The notes under the pieces: generated by a model
Seen by the model: only the letters and a program-made list of their open reading frames with translations
What the model was told of the DNA's origin: nothing
The model's database searches: none
NCBI GenBank assembly: GCA_033239525.1
Contig: BSYO01000022.1
Coordinates: 12,472,923 to 12,536,922 of the forward strand
DNA: 64,000 nt
Reading direction: 5' to 3'
From: Nepenthes gracilis
Lineage: Eukaryota; Streptophyta; Magnoliopsida; Caryophyllales; Nepenthaceae
Shown: piece by piece, positions 38,704 through 50,322 of the stretch
Numbering within the stretch: the stretch's first letter is position 1
Layout: each line of letters starts with the position of its first letter
Position numbers and translations under genes: made by a program

Positions 38704-38776
38704 CACTGCTGACGTATTGTATCCGTACAAGGATGCGTCATCATGTCGCCTAAGCACGTCAGGCACTGCTGACGTA
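38704..38776. promoter_or_regulatory. Cluster of four TGACG (as-1/TGA-factor) motifs upstream of the NIMIN-like gene
   Basis: TGACGT at 38710-38715 and 38770-38775, and CGTCA at 38736-38740 and 38757-38761. The two TGACGT sites sit in a 13-bp direct repeat CACTGCTGACGTA (38704-38716 and 38764-38776), exactly 60 bp apart. TGACG is the known core bound by TGA bZIP factors, the DNA-binding partners of NPR1. The cluster is about 280-350 bp upstream of the TATA box. Confidence 0.6.
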
Positions 38777-39120
38777 ATTAATTTATATTGCCTAACTAAG
38801 AGAAAATATTGACGAAGAAAAACTAAACAATGTATTGTAATTAATTTATTTATATTATCGTTAATTACTTATTAAATAAATATATATAATTTATATATTA
38901 TTTTAAAAAATATTTCAAAAAGAAAATGGACGATTATTTTTTTTAATATGTAAGCTTAAATTTTCGGTCGATGAAAAAACCTATTTCTATTGACACTTTT
39001 TTAAAATATATATATAAATAATATTTTTATGAAAAAAATATAAAAAAATATTTTGTAATAAGTTATTTTTTTATGGAGCATTGGTAAATAAATACTAATA
39101 TAATATACTTATTTTATAGT

Positions 39121-39301
39121 CTGACGTCAGAATCTGTACGAGTTAGTAGAATATTTTTGCCATTTGTTCACGTGGGCAATTAAGTCTTTCCAGGTGGTTG
39201 ATCCAAGGAGACGACCGGAAGATTGACTCCGGTACGTGCCGGCCCTTTATTTCCGTCCGTGAGTTCATTCTGGTGACGTCGATTTCCTGTCCCGCTGACG
39301 T
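39121..39301. promoter_or_regulatory. Further TGACGTCA/TGACGT sites upstream of the NIMIN-like gene
   Basis: CTGACGTCAG at 39121-39130 is a perfect 10-bp palindrome with a bZIP core. TGACGTC at 39274-39280 and TGACGT at 39296-39301 follow. They are 0.7-0.9 kb from the TATA box, so a role in this gene's control is inference. Confidence 0.45.
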
Positions 39302-39534
39302 TTATTTCCTGAGGCCACAAAAAAAAAAAAGAAAAAGAAAAAACTAATGCATTCTCGATTCTACCCTTCCGTTTAAAATATTATTTAGATTTGACCATTT
39401 GTCCTTCCGCTTGAATTATATTCAAAAATTCCAACAAAACTACTGTTTGAATTATATTGCTTGACGGTGCAATGGTTCCACGTTTAGATCTGACTTTTTT
39501 TACAACTTTAGCAAGAAAGATTTATTTTTACAAT

Positions 39535-40522
39535 TGATGGGTACGTTTATAATGAGTTGATTTAAAAAGGATAAACGATCTATATCTATAAAGGCTCATA
39601 TATGCTCAAACGGTCAATGCTAACCATTGATCGGACGAAAGATCAAATAGACCGGCAAAGATTGATAACAGGACGAACAATTGACTCACAATGACGATCA
39701 ACATTTTTGTTGACCAGAATCAACACATTAGGCCGGCCTAAAACCCCACATGGGCTAAGCCCAGTCTGGCCTACATTTTCATCTTCGACCAGTAACGATC
39801 TTCTCCTCTAATTTTGCGCTTTTTCAAAATGTAATTTTCATTGTAACAGTCACCAACAGATTCAGCGCACGCCTCATAAAAAAGTGTTAGATTCTTTTCT
39901 TATTTACAATAAACACTAACGGTTACAAAACACAGAAGGAAAGCAATCTGCTAAGGAGCCGTTACCGCTATTAAAGTTCCCACGCCAAGAAAGGAAGCCA
40001 TCCCAACAAAACGCAAGAATCAAGCCTTTCTACGCAAGGAAGGTCGCCTAGTAGTACAACTATAAAAGCTCATAGAGTTCTCACTCCAGGACAGGCATTC
40101 AATCTCAAAAAAAGCGCTCTTAATACTTACACACAACCGCCTATATCATCAAGCTCTCTCTCTCTATTACAAAACTCTCACGTCTTCAGTAAACCATTAG
40201 CTCTTTGCTACCACGTTCCCAACGAACACGGTATTAAGAGCTGGCGCTCCTTACGAGCCATGAAAACCTCTCTCAACAATAACATACCACCGTCTCAAAA
40301 ACGTTCCTAACATTCTCATTCCATTCATTTCTTTTACTTTCTCGATTCGAAGACTGATTACTGACTTGAGGATCGGAGTATTTTTAATAGGACAACCTCC
40401 TACTGTCACCTGACCTCTCATTTATTGTAGTGGTATGCAGGATCTAAATTTAGTGGACAGAACCGGATTCAAATGATTACCTTGATTCGAATTTGTTCAA
40501 AACTCGGATTCAATATGTATCA
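39535..40522 (+). repeat. Element N 5' LTR
   Basis: Near-identical in layout to 44324-45309. TATAAAA at 40071-40077 is a good core promoter candidate and is conserved in the other LTR. GGTCAA/TTGACC-type motifs occur in its first 200 bp. Confidence 0.93.
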
Positions 40523-40541
40523 TTGGTGTAGTCTGTGAGAA
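40523..40541 (+). other. Element N primer-binding site position
   Basis: TTGGTGTAGTCTGTGAGAA directly follows the LTR, a decayed form of the TGGCGCC-starting site common in plant Tat/Retand-like elements. The matching tRNA is not assigned here. Confidence 0.6.
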
Positions 40542-41194
40542 CGCTTACAAAAAATTAACCACTTTTTTTCAATACTTTTCTCAACTTCACCATCTGAGAC
40601 AACGTTATTAGTCAGAATGGTGAACACAAGAGTACAAGTTAGCAAGCCCGTCAGAGACGTGACCTCGTCCAACTAAGACCACGTTGTTGATATCATGGTT
40701 AATGAGACAGTCAATGGGGTGCCTGTACCTTTTCTTTCAAAATCTGGTAGAATATATGTAGAACACAAATAAGATACTCTAAATGCTCTACTCCCGCTAG
40801 AAGCACGTACAGCAAGGGGATTTGCTCGCGACAATCCCTACTCCAACCTCCAAGAGAGAAGGTCGAAAGAAGAAGAAGCCGGCCAAGAAGTCCAGATGGC
40901 CAGCCAGCACTCAGGCTTCAGAGGTCTCGCACGCTCAAAGCTGTCCAAGACTTAAGGAGCAATCGGGCAACATGACTTCAGAAGAAAGTCCAAAATGATA
41001 GAACCCCCGATACTCCCGGGTGGAGACCAGGACCTAGGCTCAGGAGGGAGCCTCCCGGGTTGTCAGTTCCACTGATGACAGTAGCCAACCGGCTACGCAC
41101 CACCCCAGAGAAAGAACGGAGTTGACAACTTATCTCAACTCTAAAAGATTAGGAAACGCCGCTCAGGCAGATCTAAGATTGGAGAAGATCTGAA

Positions 41195-41790
41195 ACCATG
41201 TGTTCAAAGACGTTGAACAACGTGATAGACCTTGACCAATCTCCTTTCACGGCGAAAATCTTTAATCGTCATATGCCGGGAAAGTTCAAGATGCCACCTC
41301 TTGACTCATACAATGGGAGCACTAATCCTATAGATCACCTCAATCATTTTCGCAACCATCTGAGTCTACAAGGGTTGGAGGATGCAGCGATGTGCCATTA
41401 CTTCCCACTTATGTTAAAAGAAAATGCTCACATATAGTTTCATCACCTCCCCTCAGGTTCAATTAGGAGTTTCAAAAAGCTAACTGATCTACTCTTGGTG
41501 CAATACGCCTCCAACCGTCGAAAAGAAAAGTAGCCTTGACACCTTTCCCACATCAAGCAAAAGTAAGGAGAAAATTTATGAAAGTTTCTGGATCACTTTG
41601 TGGTAGAAGCCAGATGGATCCCCAGGCTCACGGAGGAGATGAAGCTTGGCAATTTTATTTTCGCACTAACATACGGGGACTTCTTTAGGCACATGGCGCA
41701 CAAGAATTCACAAACCTTTCGGGAGGTGGAGTTTATCACCACGGCCTATGCGACAGTAGAGGATGACAACGAGGCTAAGTGTCCCAAGTA
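41195..41790 (+). pseudogene. Element N gag
   Basis: FKMPPLDSYNGSTNPIDHLN followed by LQGLEDAAMCHYFPL is the retrotransposon gag core. It continues past a TAG that replaces the conserved Trp codon (after ENAHI, near 41436) into HHLPSGSIRSFKKL. A second open piece (41600-41791) has MKLGNFIFALTYGDFF and ends AYATVEDDNEAK. Elements K (63409-64000) and N share this gag type. Confidence 0.85.
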
Positions 41791-42394
41791 GACCGAACAA
41801 CCTCACTCTTTCCTGGCTAAGGGAAAGAGGAAGTACAGCGACGGTGACCACTCCGGTAGAAAGCACCTAAGGACCGAACCACCAGAGCGTAAGGACTACA
41901 GGTCGATCAACCTAACGCCCCTGACTGACACACGTTCGAACTTCATCATGTAGATTCGTGGGAAAAAATTCCTTAAGTGACCAAAACCACTTAAAAAAGT
42001 GGAGGGAGAAAATTCAGCCAAGTACTGTGATTTCCTTCGATCTTCGGATACTCCATGGATGATTGCAAGACTCTTCAACAGGAGATCAAGAAGCTGATCC
42101 GAAGAGGCCACATCACAAGGTTTGTCAAGAACCTTGGCTAGAGCTCTAACACTACAGGCAGCGAAGGACAAGAGTCTTCCCCTCTACGAAATCGGGTCGT
42201 AGGAGTGGTCAACATGATCACTACTGGGCGACCAAGAACTCCGGCAGACCATAAAGGACAACAGATTGGGAGGAAGAAATAGTTCACTGAAAATAATGTC
42301 ATTAGTTTGACGATAATGATTTAGAACATGTAATCTCCCCCCATGCAGATCCCCTTATTATCTTTGCATTCGTTTCGGACGGTTATATCGACTA

Positions 42395-42665
42395 CTAGCT
42401 AAAACAAGTATTTATTGATAATAGAAGTTCACGCGATTTGCTTTATCTTGATACGTTCTTTAAACTTGGTTTAAAAAAGAGACAGTTAAGGCCTGCCAAA
42501 AGCCCGCTGTACGGCATTGACAACGAACCAGTGTCCGTCCAAGGGACGATCCAGTTGGAGGTCACTATGGGCATATACCCAAGAACGGTGAGTCGTATAC
42601 TCACCTTCTTGGTGGTTGACCTACCATCTATCTACAACGCCATACTAGGCCCCCATGCCTAACAG
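42395..42665 (+). pseudogene. Element N aspartic protease region
   Basis: VFIDNRSSRDLLYLDTFFKL (about 42408-42467) corresponds to the catalytic D-N-G-S-S block, with Gly changed to Arg, so activity is lost. It is followed by LRPAKSPLYGI, VSVQGTIQLEV, and FLVVDLPSIYNAILG, the flap and C-terminal parts of the Tat-type protease domain. Confidence 0.85.
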
Positions 42666-42802
42666 TGTTTTGAACCGTTACTTCGATACCCTACCTCAAG
42701 ATGAAATTCTCAACGACATATGGTGTAGACGAAGTGTTGGTTGACCAGGTCATTGAGCGGACGTGTTACGTGTCCTAAATCGTCCCGAGTGGCAGCACCA
42801 AG

Positions 42803-43850
42803 TTGGCAGGAGAACTTGACTATCGAGACGAAATAACTCTGCAGCAAGCGCAATCTAGTGAGGTAACTGATCTAATCCCACTAAACCTGGAGGACCCAAA
42901 AAATTGTGTACAGATCGATGGCTCACTCATCAGGACACTGTGCAATGAGCTGATCACGCTCCTGCGAAAAAATGCTGATGTCTTTGCATGGACTCCCGCT
43001 GACATGCCAAGGATTTTGGCGGGAGTAATGGTCCACCAGTTAGGCCTCAGTCCCGACCGTAAGCCCGTTAGATAGAAGCGGAGAAATCACTCCATTGAGA
43101 AATTGATCGCAATCAGAGAAAATGTAAAGAAGCTGCTGGATGCTGACTTCATCAGAGAAGTCTGATGCCCAAATTGGCTCTCCAACATCATCTTGGTAAA
43201 GATAAGTAACAAAAAATGGAAAATGTGTGTCGACTTTACCGATATTAACAAAGTTTGCCCAAAAGACAGCTTTCCTTTACCCAGGATCGACTTGTTGGTA
43301 GACTCTACGTCCAAGCACGAGTTGCTGAACTTCATGGACGCATACTAGGGTTACAATCAGATCTGAATGAGCCCCAAGGATGAAGGGCACACTTCATTCA
43401 TGACGAACCAAGGCACTTATTGCTATAAAGTCATACCTTTTGGTCTAAAGAACGTAGGTGCCACTTACCAATGGCTCATAAACAAGATGTTTGAAAATTA
43501 GATCGGCCGTAATACAGAGGTGTACATCGACGACATGCTCGTCAAGAGTAAGATCACCCATGACCATATTCGCGATTTGACTAAATCCTTCAAGATACTC
43601 CGTGCACACCAAATGAAACCAAATCCAGCTAAGTACGTCTTCAGAGTATCCTCAAGGAAGTTCATGGATTTCATTGTCTCTCAATGAGGGATCAAGGCAA
43701 ATCCAGAGAAGATCAAGGCCCTTGCGGACATGACTTCGCAACAGAGTGTCAAAGATGTCCAGCGGCTAATCAGACGACTGGCGGCCTTACCCCGCTTCTT
43801 AGCTAAGTCGGTGGATAAGTATCAGTCATTCTTTATAGGAACATGTGCCA
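42803..43850 (+). pseudogene. Element N reverse transcriptase
   Basis: ELITLLRKNADVFAWTPADM marks the linker, then KKLLDADFIREV, WKMCVDFTDINKVCPKDSFP, and VIPFGLKNVGATYQ. The catalytic box VYIDDMLVKS (YIDD at 43523-43534) is intact. HQMKPNPAKYVF and the palm-connection segment end near 43850. Five in-frame stops interrupt the stretch after 43070, each explainable by CAG-to-TAG or CGA-to-TGA. RNase H, which should follow, is absent. Confidence 0.88.
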
Positions 43851-44005
43851 TCATTGCCAGCACATGTCGTCTCATGAATGGGCGCAGTTGAATCAAATCC
43901 TCTGGCACATTAATTACCGTGATCATGAATTCACCGTGTGCAAACACATGGCCACTTTTTTTACTGAGAAGCCGGCTGTTGACAGCGCGTCGTTCCAAAT
44001 CCCAC

Positions 44006-44176
44006 AAGTTCTCTGGACTTTAGTCTAAACAGTTAATGAATCCGGTTAACTCTTTCTTTCAGAAGTCCTCCGGATTTCTAGCTTGGGTGGTTAACAAATC
44101 CGATCAACATTTCTTTTAAAAGTTCTCTAAACTTTGATCTAGACGGTCAATGATTTCGGTCAACACTTCCTCCACT
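44006..44176 (+). repeat. 57-bp tandem repeat, three copies
   Basis: Units begin AAGTYCTCYRRA at 44006, 44063 and 44120, exactly 57 bp apart, each with a GGTYAAYRAWTYCGGTYAAC-like middle. They lie between the truncated RT and the 3' LTR of element N, where RNase H and integrase would be expected. Confidence 0.9.
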
Positions 44177-44323
44177 AATTCAGCAGATCTTGACGGACAA
44201 CAAGTCACATAGCCAATAGACCAAGAGTTGCGGCCGGCTTCTTCATTATGGTTTTCCAATCAAGCACGTCCCATCATGAATATGATGGAGGTCAAGTTCC
44301 AGACTACCAACATGGGAGGCTAG

Positions 44324-45309
44324 TGATAGGTACGTCCATAGTGGGCTGGCCTAAGAAAGAGAAACGACCCAAATCCACAAAGGCCCATATATGCTCAAAT
44401 GATCAACGTCAACCGTTGACCGAATGAAAGGCCAAGTATATCGATAAAGCTTGATAACAGGACGGATGATTGGCTCATGAAAATGGTCAACATTTCTATT
44501 GACAGGAAGCGCTGTAGTAGGCTGGCCTAAAGCCCCATGTGGGCAAGGCATAGTTTGGCCCACATTTCCGTCTTTAACCAGCAACGATCTTCTCCCTCGA
44601 TTTCACACTCTCTCATAAGACAATCTCCATTATAACAGTTACCAGCAGATTCAGCGTACACTACATAAGAAAAGCGCCAGATTCTCTTCCATCTGCAGTA
44701 AACCCTAACGGTTACAAAATACAGAAGGAAAGCAATTTGCTAAGGAGCCGTTACCGCTATTAAAGCTTCTACACCAAGAGAGGAAGCCATCATAATAGAG
44801 CGCGAGAATCAAGTCTTCTACCCAAGGAAGGTCACCTAGTAGCACAGCTATAAAAGCTAATGGAGTTCTCACTCTCGGACAGGCATTTAATCTCAGAAAA
44901 AGCACTTTTAATACTTACACATAGCCGTCTATATCATCATGCTCTCTCTCTTTGCTGCTAATCTCTCACGCCTTTAGCAAACTATTGGCTCTTTGCCACC
45001 ATGTTCCCAGCGAACACAGTCTTAAAAGCTGGCGTTTCTCACGAGCCCATGAAAACCTCTCTTAACGAGAGTAGCCTACCGTTCCAAACACTTTCCCAGC
45101 ATTTTCATTTCATTCATTTCTTTTCATTCTTGATTCGAAGGTTGGTTACTGACTTGAGTAACGGAATATTTTCAATAGGACAATCTCTCGTCGTCACCTG
45201 ATATCTCATTTATTGTAGTGGTGTGCATGATCCAGACTTAGTGAAGGAGCCAGATTCAGACGACCACTTTGACCCGAATTTGTTCAAAATTTAGATTCAG
45301 GACGCATCG
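44324..45309 (+). repeat. Element N 3' LTR
   Basis: Partner of 39535-40522. TATAAAA at 44849-44855. GTCAACCGTTGAC (44408-44420) is a 13-bp palindrome containing TTGAC on both strands. The last base is G in place of A (GCATCG against GTATCA). Confidence 0.93.
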
Positions 45310-45314
45310 ACAAT

Positions 45315-48269
45315 ATAAAAAATTAATAATTAAATAATATATTAAAATATTATATTGTTAAATTAATATAATTTATTATTTTTAAAATAATTTTAATTAT
45401 TAAAATAATAAAAAATTTAACAATTTACAATGACTAGAAAAATAACTTTATTCCTGTACAAGCTAGCTCTTAGGTAAAGGAACAAAGCACTTTTATTTTT
45501 TTATTTTTATTTATTTTATGTGTAGCTATTTGGGGCCTTCTGATCATTTAGCATGAGGCTATGTGTAAAGTTTTTCTGATTTAATTTAAAGTTCTAGGCT
45601 TTTCATTATGTTTTTTTAATTAAATTATTAGAAATATAAATTGGTATATATGGATTTATAAATATAAAATATTTTGAATGTAAAAATAACTTATGCAATT
45701 AATGTATTGATTTGTTATTTTGTCAAAAAAAATCAAGAATAATTTATCTTTCTTCATCATTCTTTTTGTAAGTTTTATCTTAATATCACGCCATAATAAT
45801 ATAAACATACTATCTTTTATAGGGAGAGTGGATCAAATCCAAGATAATAAAATATCGATAATTTTCATCCAAGAGTATACTTTAAATGAGCACATATTCG
45901 AGGATATAACTTCCTTATCAATTAAATAAAAATTATTTTGTTTAAATTATTAAATATAAGATTGTAGCATTTATCAAATCAAAAAATAAATCAAATATAT
46001 GCCATATATGTGAAATATTTTTTATATTCTCTTACTTGGTCTATGCGACCATAACATACTTATTGAAACGATAAATATAGATTTTAAATACACAACATTT
46101 CAATCATTTGAATGATTTAGATAAAATAATATTACGATGAAGTAACTAATAAAGTGAACGTCACAGTAATTCCATTTTATTATGCCATATAATTTCTTGC
46201 ATGTATTATAATACTTGTAAACTATATGATCAAAGTTTTTAGTGAGATGTATTTGGTATTTTCAATTATAATATCTTTGTCAGAGATAATTTCTATTATT
46301 AATAATATATAACTTTAAGTTTGAAAAATATAAAGATACAAAATATGTCAAAAATATAATAATTGAGAGCTTTAGCAACTAAAGCAGAATAACATGAAAT
46401 CATTTATAAAAATATTAGGGCTATAAAAAAGACTAATACTATATACATGCTTTTTAAGAATCCTCGATAACAAATCCTTTATTAGTGCATTAGTTTGTTG
46501 CCATTATGTTCTATTCCCACCGTTAAATTTTGAACTTTTCTTTCAAAGACAATGTAATGTTTAGCGCCATTTGAACAGTTATTGTTATTATAAAAGATAA
46601 ATACCATGAAATTATACCATTATTTTTCAACGACTTAACTATATTATTAATAATCTTAAACCCAAAAATAGATTTCCATAATCATAATATATAGAGTGAT
46701 CTCAAAATACGTTACAAATTATGCCTTGGTAATTGACACTACTGTCATGAATTGCTTCATAAGATTCTATATTAGCTCCTCCAACTAGAAAAAAAAATCG
46801 TTAGAGACATATTTTCAACAATTATATCATTTATTATAATAGAATCTGAATACTCAATTATCTCTAAATAATTAGATTTCCTATAAATGGGCATATATTT
46901 TGATATTCTGTATAAGCCTATGCAAATATTAAACTTTCATATGCTAAAACATAAACAATTTCTTCCACTTGCTTATGTTTTTATTTATTCCGTGAGCATA
47001 GCATGAGCCCAGATTTATATTATCGATTGCCGGAATATTACTTGAATGGTTCTCATTCTCAATTTTTCATAGAACCTTTTGATGTATTTTTTCTAAGACA
47101 GTCTTATCAATTCACATAATTTATTATTGAATATTTCTATTCATATGAAGTAAATTATCTCATTCATATATTTCATGTCAAGTTTAACACTAATGGATAA
47201 TATACTTCATACATTAAGCTAAATTTGACACTAATGGATAGTAGATCATTGATATAACTAACTCTCAGTAACCTTTATATTTATATACCAGCCAACGATA
47301 TTTGTATAAAAAATTAAAGGATATAATTATATAATCAAACATATGATACTAACATCTAACGAATTGTTTATATCTATATATTATTTTTTTATTTTACAAA
47401 ATTTAATGCTTTTTAGACTAATTAAGATAGACATATCTATCTAGACTGTTATTAAGAAAAGTACTTTGTCATATTTATTGGTGCAACTCTAAGTTATAAT
47501 GTGCAGTTAAAACCATGACAATCAATCCTTAGAATTTAAATTAAAGTCTCTATGTTAAAACTAATGTCTCTTTACTGATTAGAACCCTTAACAATAAGTT
47601 TTACTTCATAAATTTTAATATTACCTCAAAAATTGTGCTTACCCTTAAGGAACAACTTACTATCAAATTTAACTCATCTTTTATAATATCATCTCATTTA
47701 AGAAATTATAACATTTTATAACTTACCTTGATAAATTCAGATCATTTATATAAAATTTAATTTAATGTAGATGTACCAAGAAGACTTTTAAAATTGACTA
47801 GTCTCTTTAATGTCATCTGTTGGAGTTACTGCATGACCATGTGATTGACAACAGCCTTTGTATAAAGTTATGAATAATTAATTGGTGGTCCACTATTATT
47901 CAACCGTCCAATAAAAAAGCACCAAGGTTCTTAAAAGCTATGGATAAAGACACTTGCGTTCCAACTACTTGAACTTCAGTATCCACGAAGCATTACTCCC
48001 ACTAATCTCACAATCTTGGATCAAGATATTTATTAGTTGTTCTGAAATATATACTCTTTTCAAATGGAGATACTAGTCTTTGATGGATACCCAAACATGC
48101 GTTGAAAACTCGGTTCCCTACCAGCCTATCATCGTAAAAGAGTTTTGAATCTATCTTCCTAGAAATTTAATTGAAGATGTACACAATGAGTTTTATAATT
48201 TTCATCTACAAAGATTTAGACTGAGCAGAGTTATCCAATATATTCACAAGAATAATGATGTCTCTTAGC
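45315..48269. other. AT-rich intergenic DNA, no recognised gene
   Basis: Almost 3 kb without a frame that resembles a known protein. A 69-residue plus frame at 45720-45929 begins with a hydrophobic stretch (FFIILFVSFILIS) but has no other support. A short imperfect repeat built on ACACTAATGGATA occurs at about 47190 and 47230. It may be old transposon debris, but I found no ends. Confidence 0.5.
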
Positions 48270-48274
48270 AACAC

Positions 48275-49292
48275 TGATGTGCCTCGGGATTCGAATTATC
48301 ATATGAATTAGAGAGTTATTTGATCTCACCCGATAGGTTGAGCTAGCCGGTCCGATCTTTATCTCCGAAAACCTAGATTCTACATACTATAACTAATGAA
48401 TAAGAGGTCAAAAGATGGCAGGATTTGCCCCCAATTTACCATCCAACGTTTAAATAAAAAATCTTTCTTAGTTAAATAAAAAGATGGGAGAATGAGTAGA
48501 CAATGCGTAGATACGTGTAAAGGGGGTTGAGTGTTTGTTGGAGGGTAATGCTCCGATAATGTGCTTGTAGGGAGCGGCTTAGATAAGGGTGTGCCCGACT
48601 AAGGAGCAGCTTAAAGAGTAAAGTGCACTCGATTAGAAGTGATTTAGAGAGAGAGGTGCGCTCGACGAGAAGTGTCTTAGAGAATGAAGAGGTGCACTCG
48701 ATTGCGAGCGGCTTAGTGAGTGAAGTGTGCTCAATAGGGAGCAGCTTAAAGAGAGAGAGCAGCCACTCCAATTTCTGGTTCTCCGGAGTTGTGATTAGGG
48801 ATTTGATCGGAGGTTAAATCGCTAAATACTACATCTCTGGATCTGGCCTCCCCTTCCCTTTGGTGGAGAGGATTCATATATAGAGTAAGGGCGCGAGTCT
48901 GTTAGTCTTGGGCTCCACGGCTCGGTAATTGTGAGCAGCAGACGTCACGTACCTGCCACCAGTGTTTTGAACCGTCGAGATTCTCAAGGCAACAGGCTGG
49001 CCATTATTACCCGCAAATCATGCTCCTGTGGGCATGAGAGACCACTTGATGACAACGGTCGTTGGGATTTATCCGCTAAGCTGAAATTGACTATACTATA
49101 TAGGTGGGCTTGTCCTCTGGTCGTATTTAGTGGCCCATATACCGCTATGCTATTGTGGACCATGCAAACTTGAGCATACTACTGTGAACTCTGGGATTTA
49201 GGCTTCATGGAGCTTGGTTGGGTGGCTGCTTCTTGGGCACTTCTCCTGACAGGTCAAATTCTAGATCGGCTCATGAGTTACTGGACCCATTA
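48275..49292 (-). mobile_element. Solo LTR 'J', Tat-like family
   Basis: Minus strand starts TAATGGGTCC (family start TGATGGGTA) and ends GCACATCA. AACAC (48270-48274) and GACAC (49293-49297) are a target duplication with one mismatch. The low part (48290-48500) aligns with element G's LTR at 52820-53010. A 33-bp tandem repeat lies at 48561-48760. Open frames at 48472-48817 are made by that repeat. Confidence 0.8.
48561..48760 (+). repeat. Tandem repeat, about 33-bp unit, six copies
   Basis: GTGCNCTCGAN-like heads at 48561, 48591, 48623, 48656, 48692 and 48727, each followed by an AGCGGCTTAGAGAG-like block. Period varies from 30 to 36 bp. Inside solo LTR J. Confidence 0.85.
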
Positions 49293-50322
49293 GACACCAT
49301 TACATAATGATGCATCTAACATAGTTTATTATACACGTGTCAAACTTTTCAATAAGTTAATCAAGTTTTCATTTATCACATCCACAAAAACATTTACCAC
49401 TTAGTTAAATCTAATGATATTTACTTATCTTTCTAATTACCTTGTAACCTCATTTCATATACATCTGTATGGTTTCGATAGCATGAAACCTTTTATACAA
49501 GAGCCATAAAAGGATATGTAGTCATCAAATTATATTGTAAAATATTTTTCTCAACATAATAATAAAAAGTCAAAGAGTGAAAAACCATAAATAGCAAACT
49601 TCTAGAAACATTTTACGAATTGTGGCATTTTACTTAAACGTGTTTGGATTGATTTTTCAAATATGATTCACATGTACATTAAGATGAGTAAAAAGTAAAT
49701 GGCCAATATATCACTATACATTCTTAACTTTGTATCTGGATATAAAATTAACTATTTGTCCCACAATTTAGAGGAAGGCTTATCCACTAACTTAAATTTA
49801 GACTCACATAATCATGTAGCATTATAAATATTTTAGAAAAAGGTTATCAATATATATTAGCATAGGTCATTGGCAAAAATACCAAAACCAAGAAATGTAT
49901 TACATCATGACCCCGGTATAAAAAATATAAACATAATGATGCAAAATCATATGCAATTGCTATAACACAATCCTAAAAAAATACTGTTAAAATATTCTGA
50001 AATTAGTACGCATAACTACAAGATCATTGCAAAATTTTCTTGTTTGACTAATTCTCAAATGTACCTGACAAACATATAAAAAAATGCCTATCAACCATCT
50101 ATAATATCAGAGTTGAATAATGACATACATCTACAATTAAGACTAACAGGCCTAAGGTAACAAATACATGGTTATAAAAATAACAAGCCTACATATTTTC
50201 AATTCAAATATGTTACAATCAAATAATTTAACAACTAAAGTAAAATCCATCTAATACTCATCCTGTCCAAACCTTGTAAGAGATTCCTATCCGTTAATTT
50301 GAAAGGTCATGAAAGTTAATAA

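Larger units (their letters stand above)
38463..39529. other. Upstream intergenic region of the NIMIN-like gene
   Basis: AT-rich, with no coding frame and no retroelement motif. It holds the TGACG sites listed separately and an A/G run at 39319-39344, and ends at the target duplication of element N. Confidence 0.6.
39535..45309 (+). mobile_element. Element N: Tat-like Ty3/gypsy with both LTRs, lacking RNase H and integrase
   Basis: LTRs 39535-40522 (988 bp) and 44324-45309 (986 bp), beginning TGATGGGTAC/TGATAGGTAC and ending GTATCA/GCATCG. ACAAT at 39530-39534 and 45310-45314 is an exact target duplication. A primer-site position follows the first LTR, and a purine-rich GGGAGGCTAG precedes the second. 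Inside are gag, protease and RT in order, all with stops. After the RT end near 43850 there is no RNase H or integrase, only about 470 bp of non-coding DNA with a 57-bp tandem repeat. The copy would therefore be non-autonomous even without its stops. Confidence 0.93.

Noticed and set aside
44006..44176. Continuation of N's polyprotein after RT
   Set aside because: No RNase H or integrase motif in any frame; the stretch is a 57-bp tandem repeat with stops.
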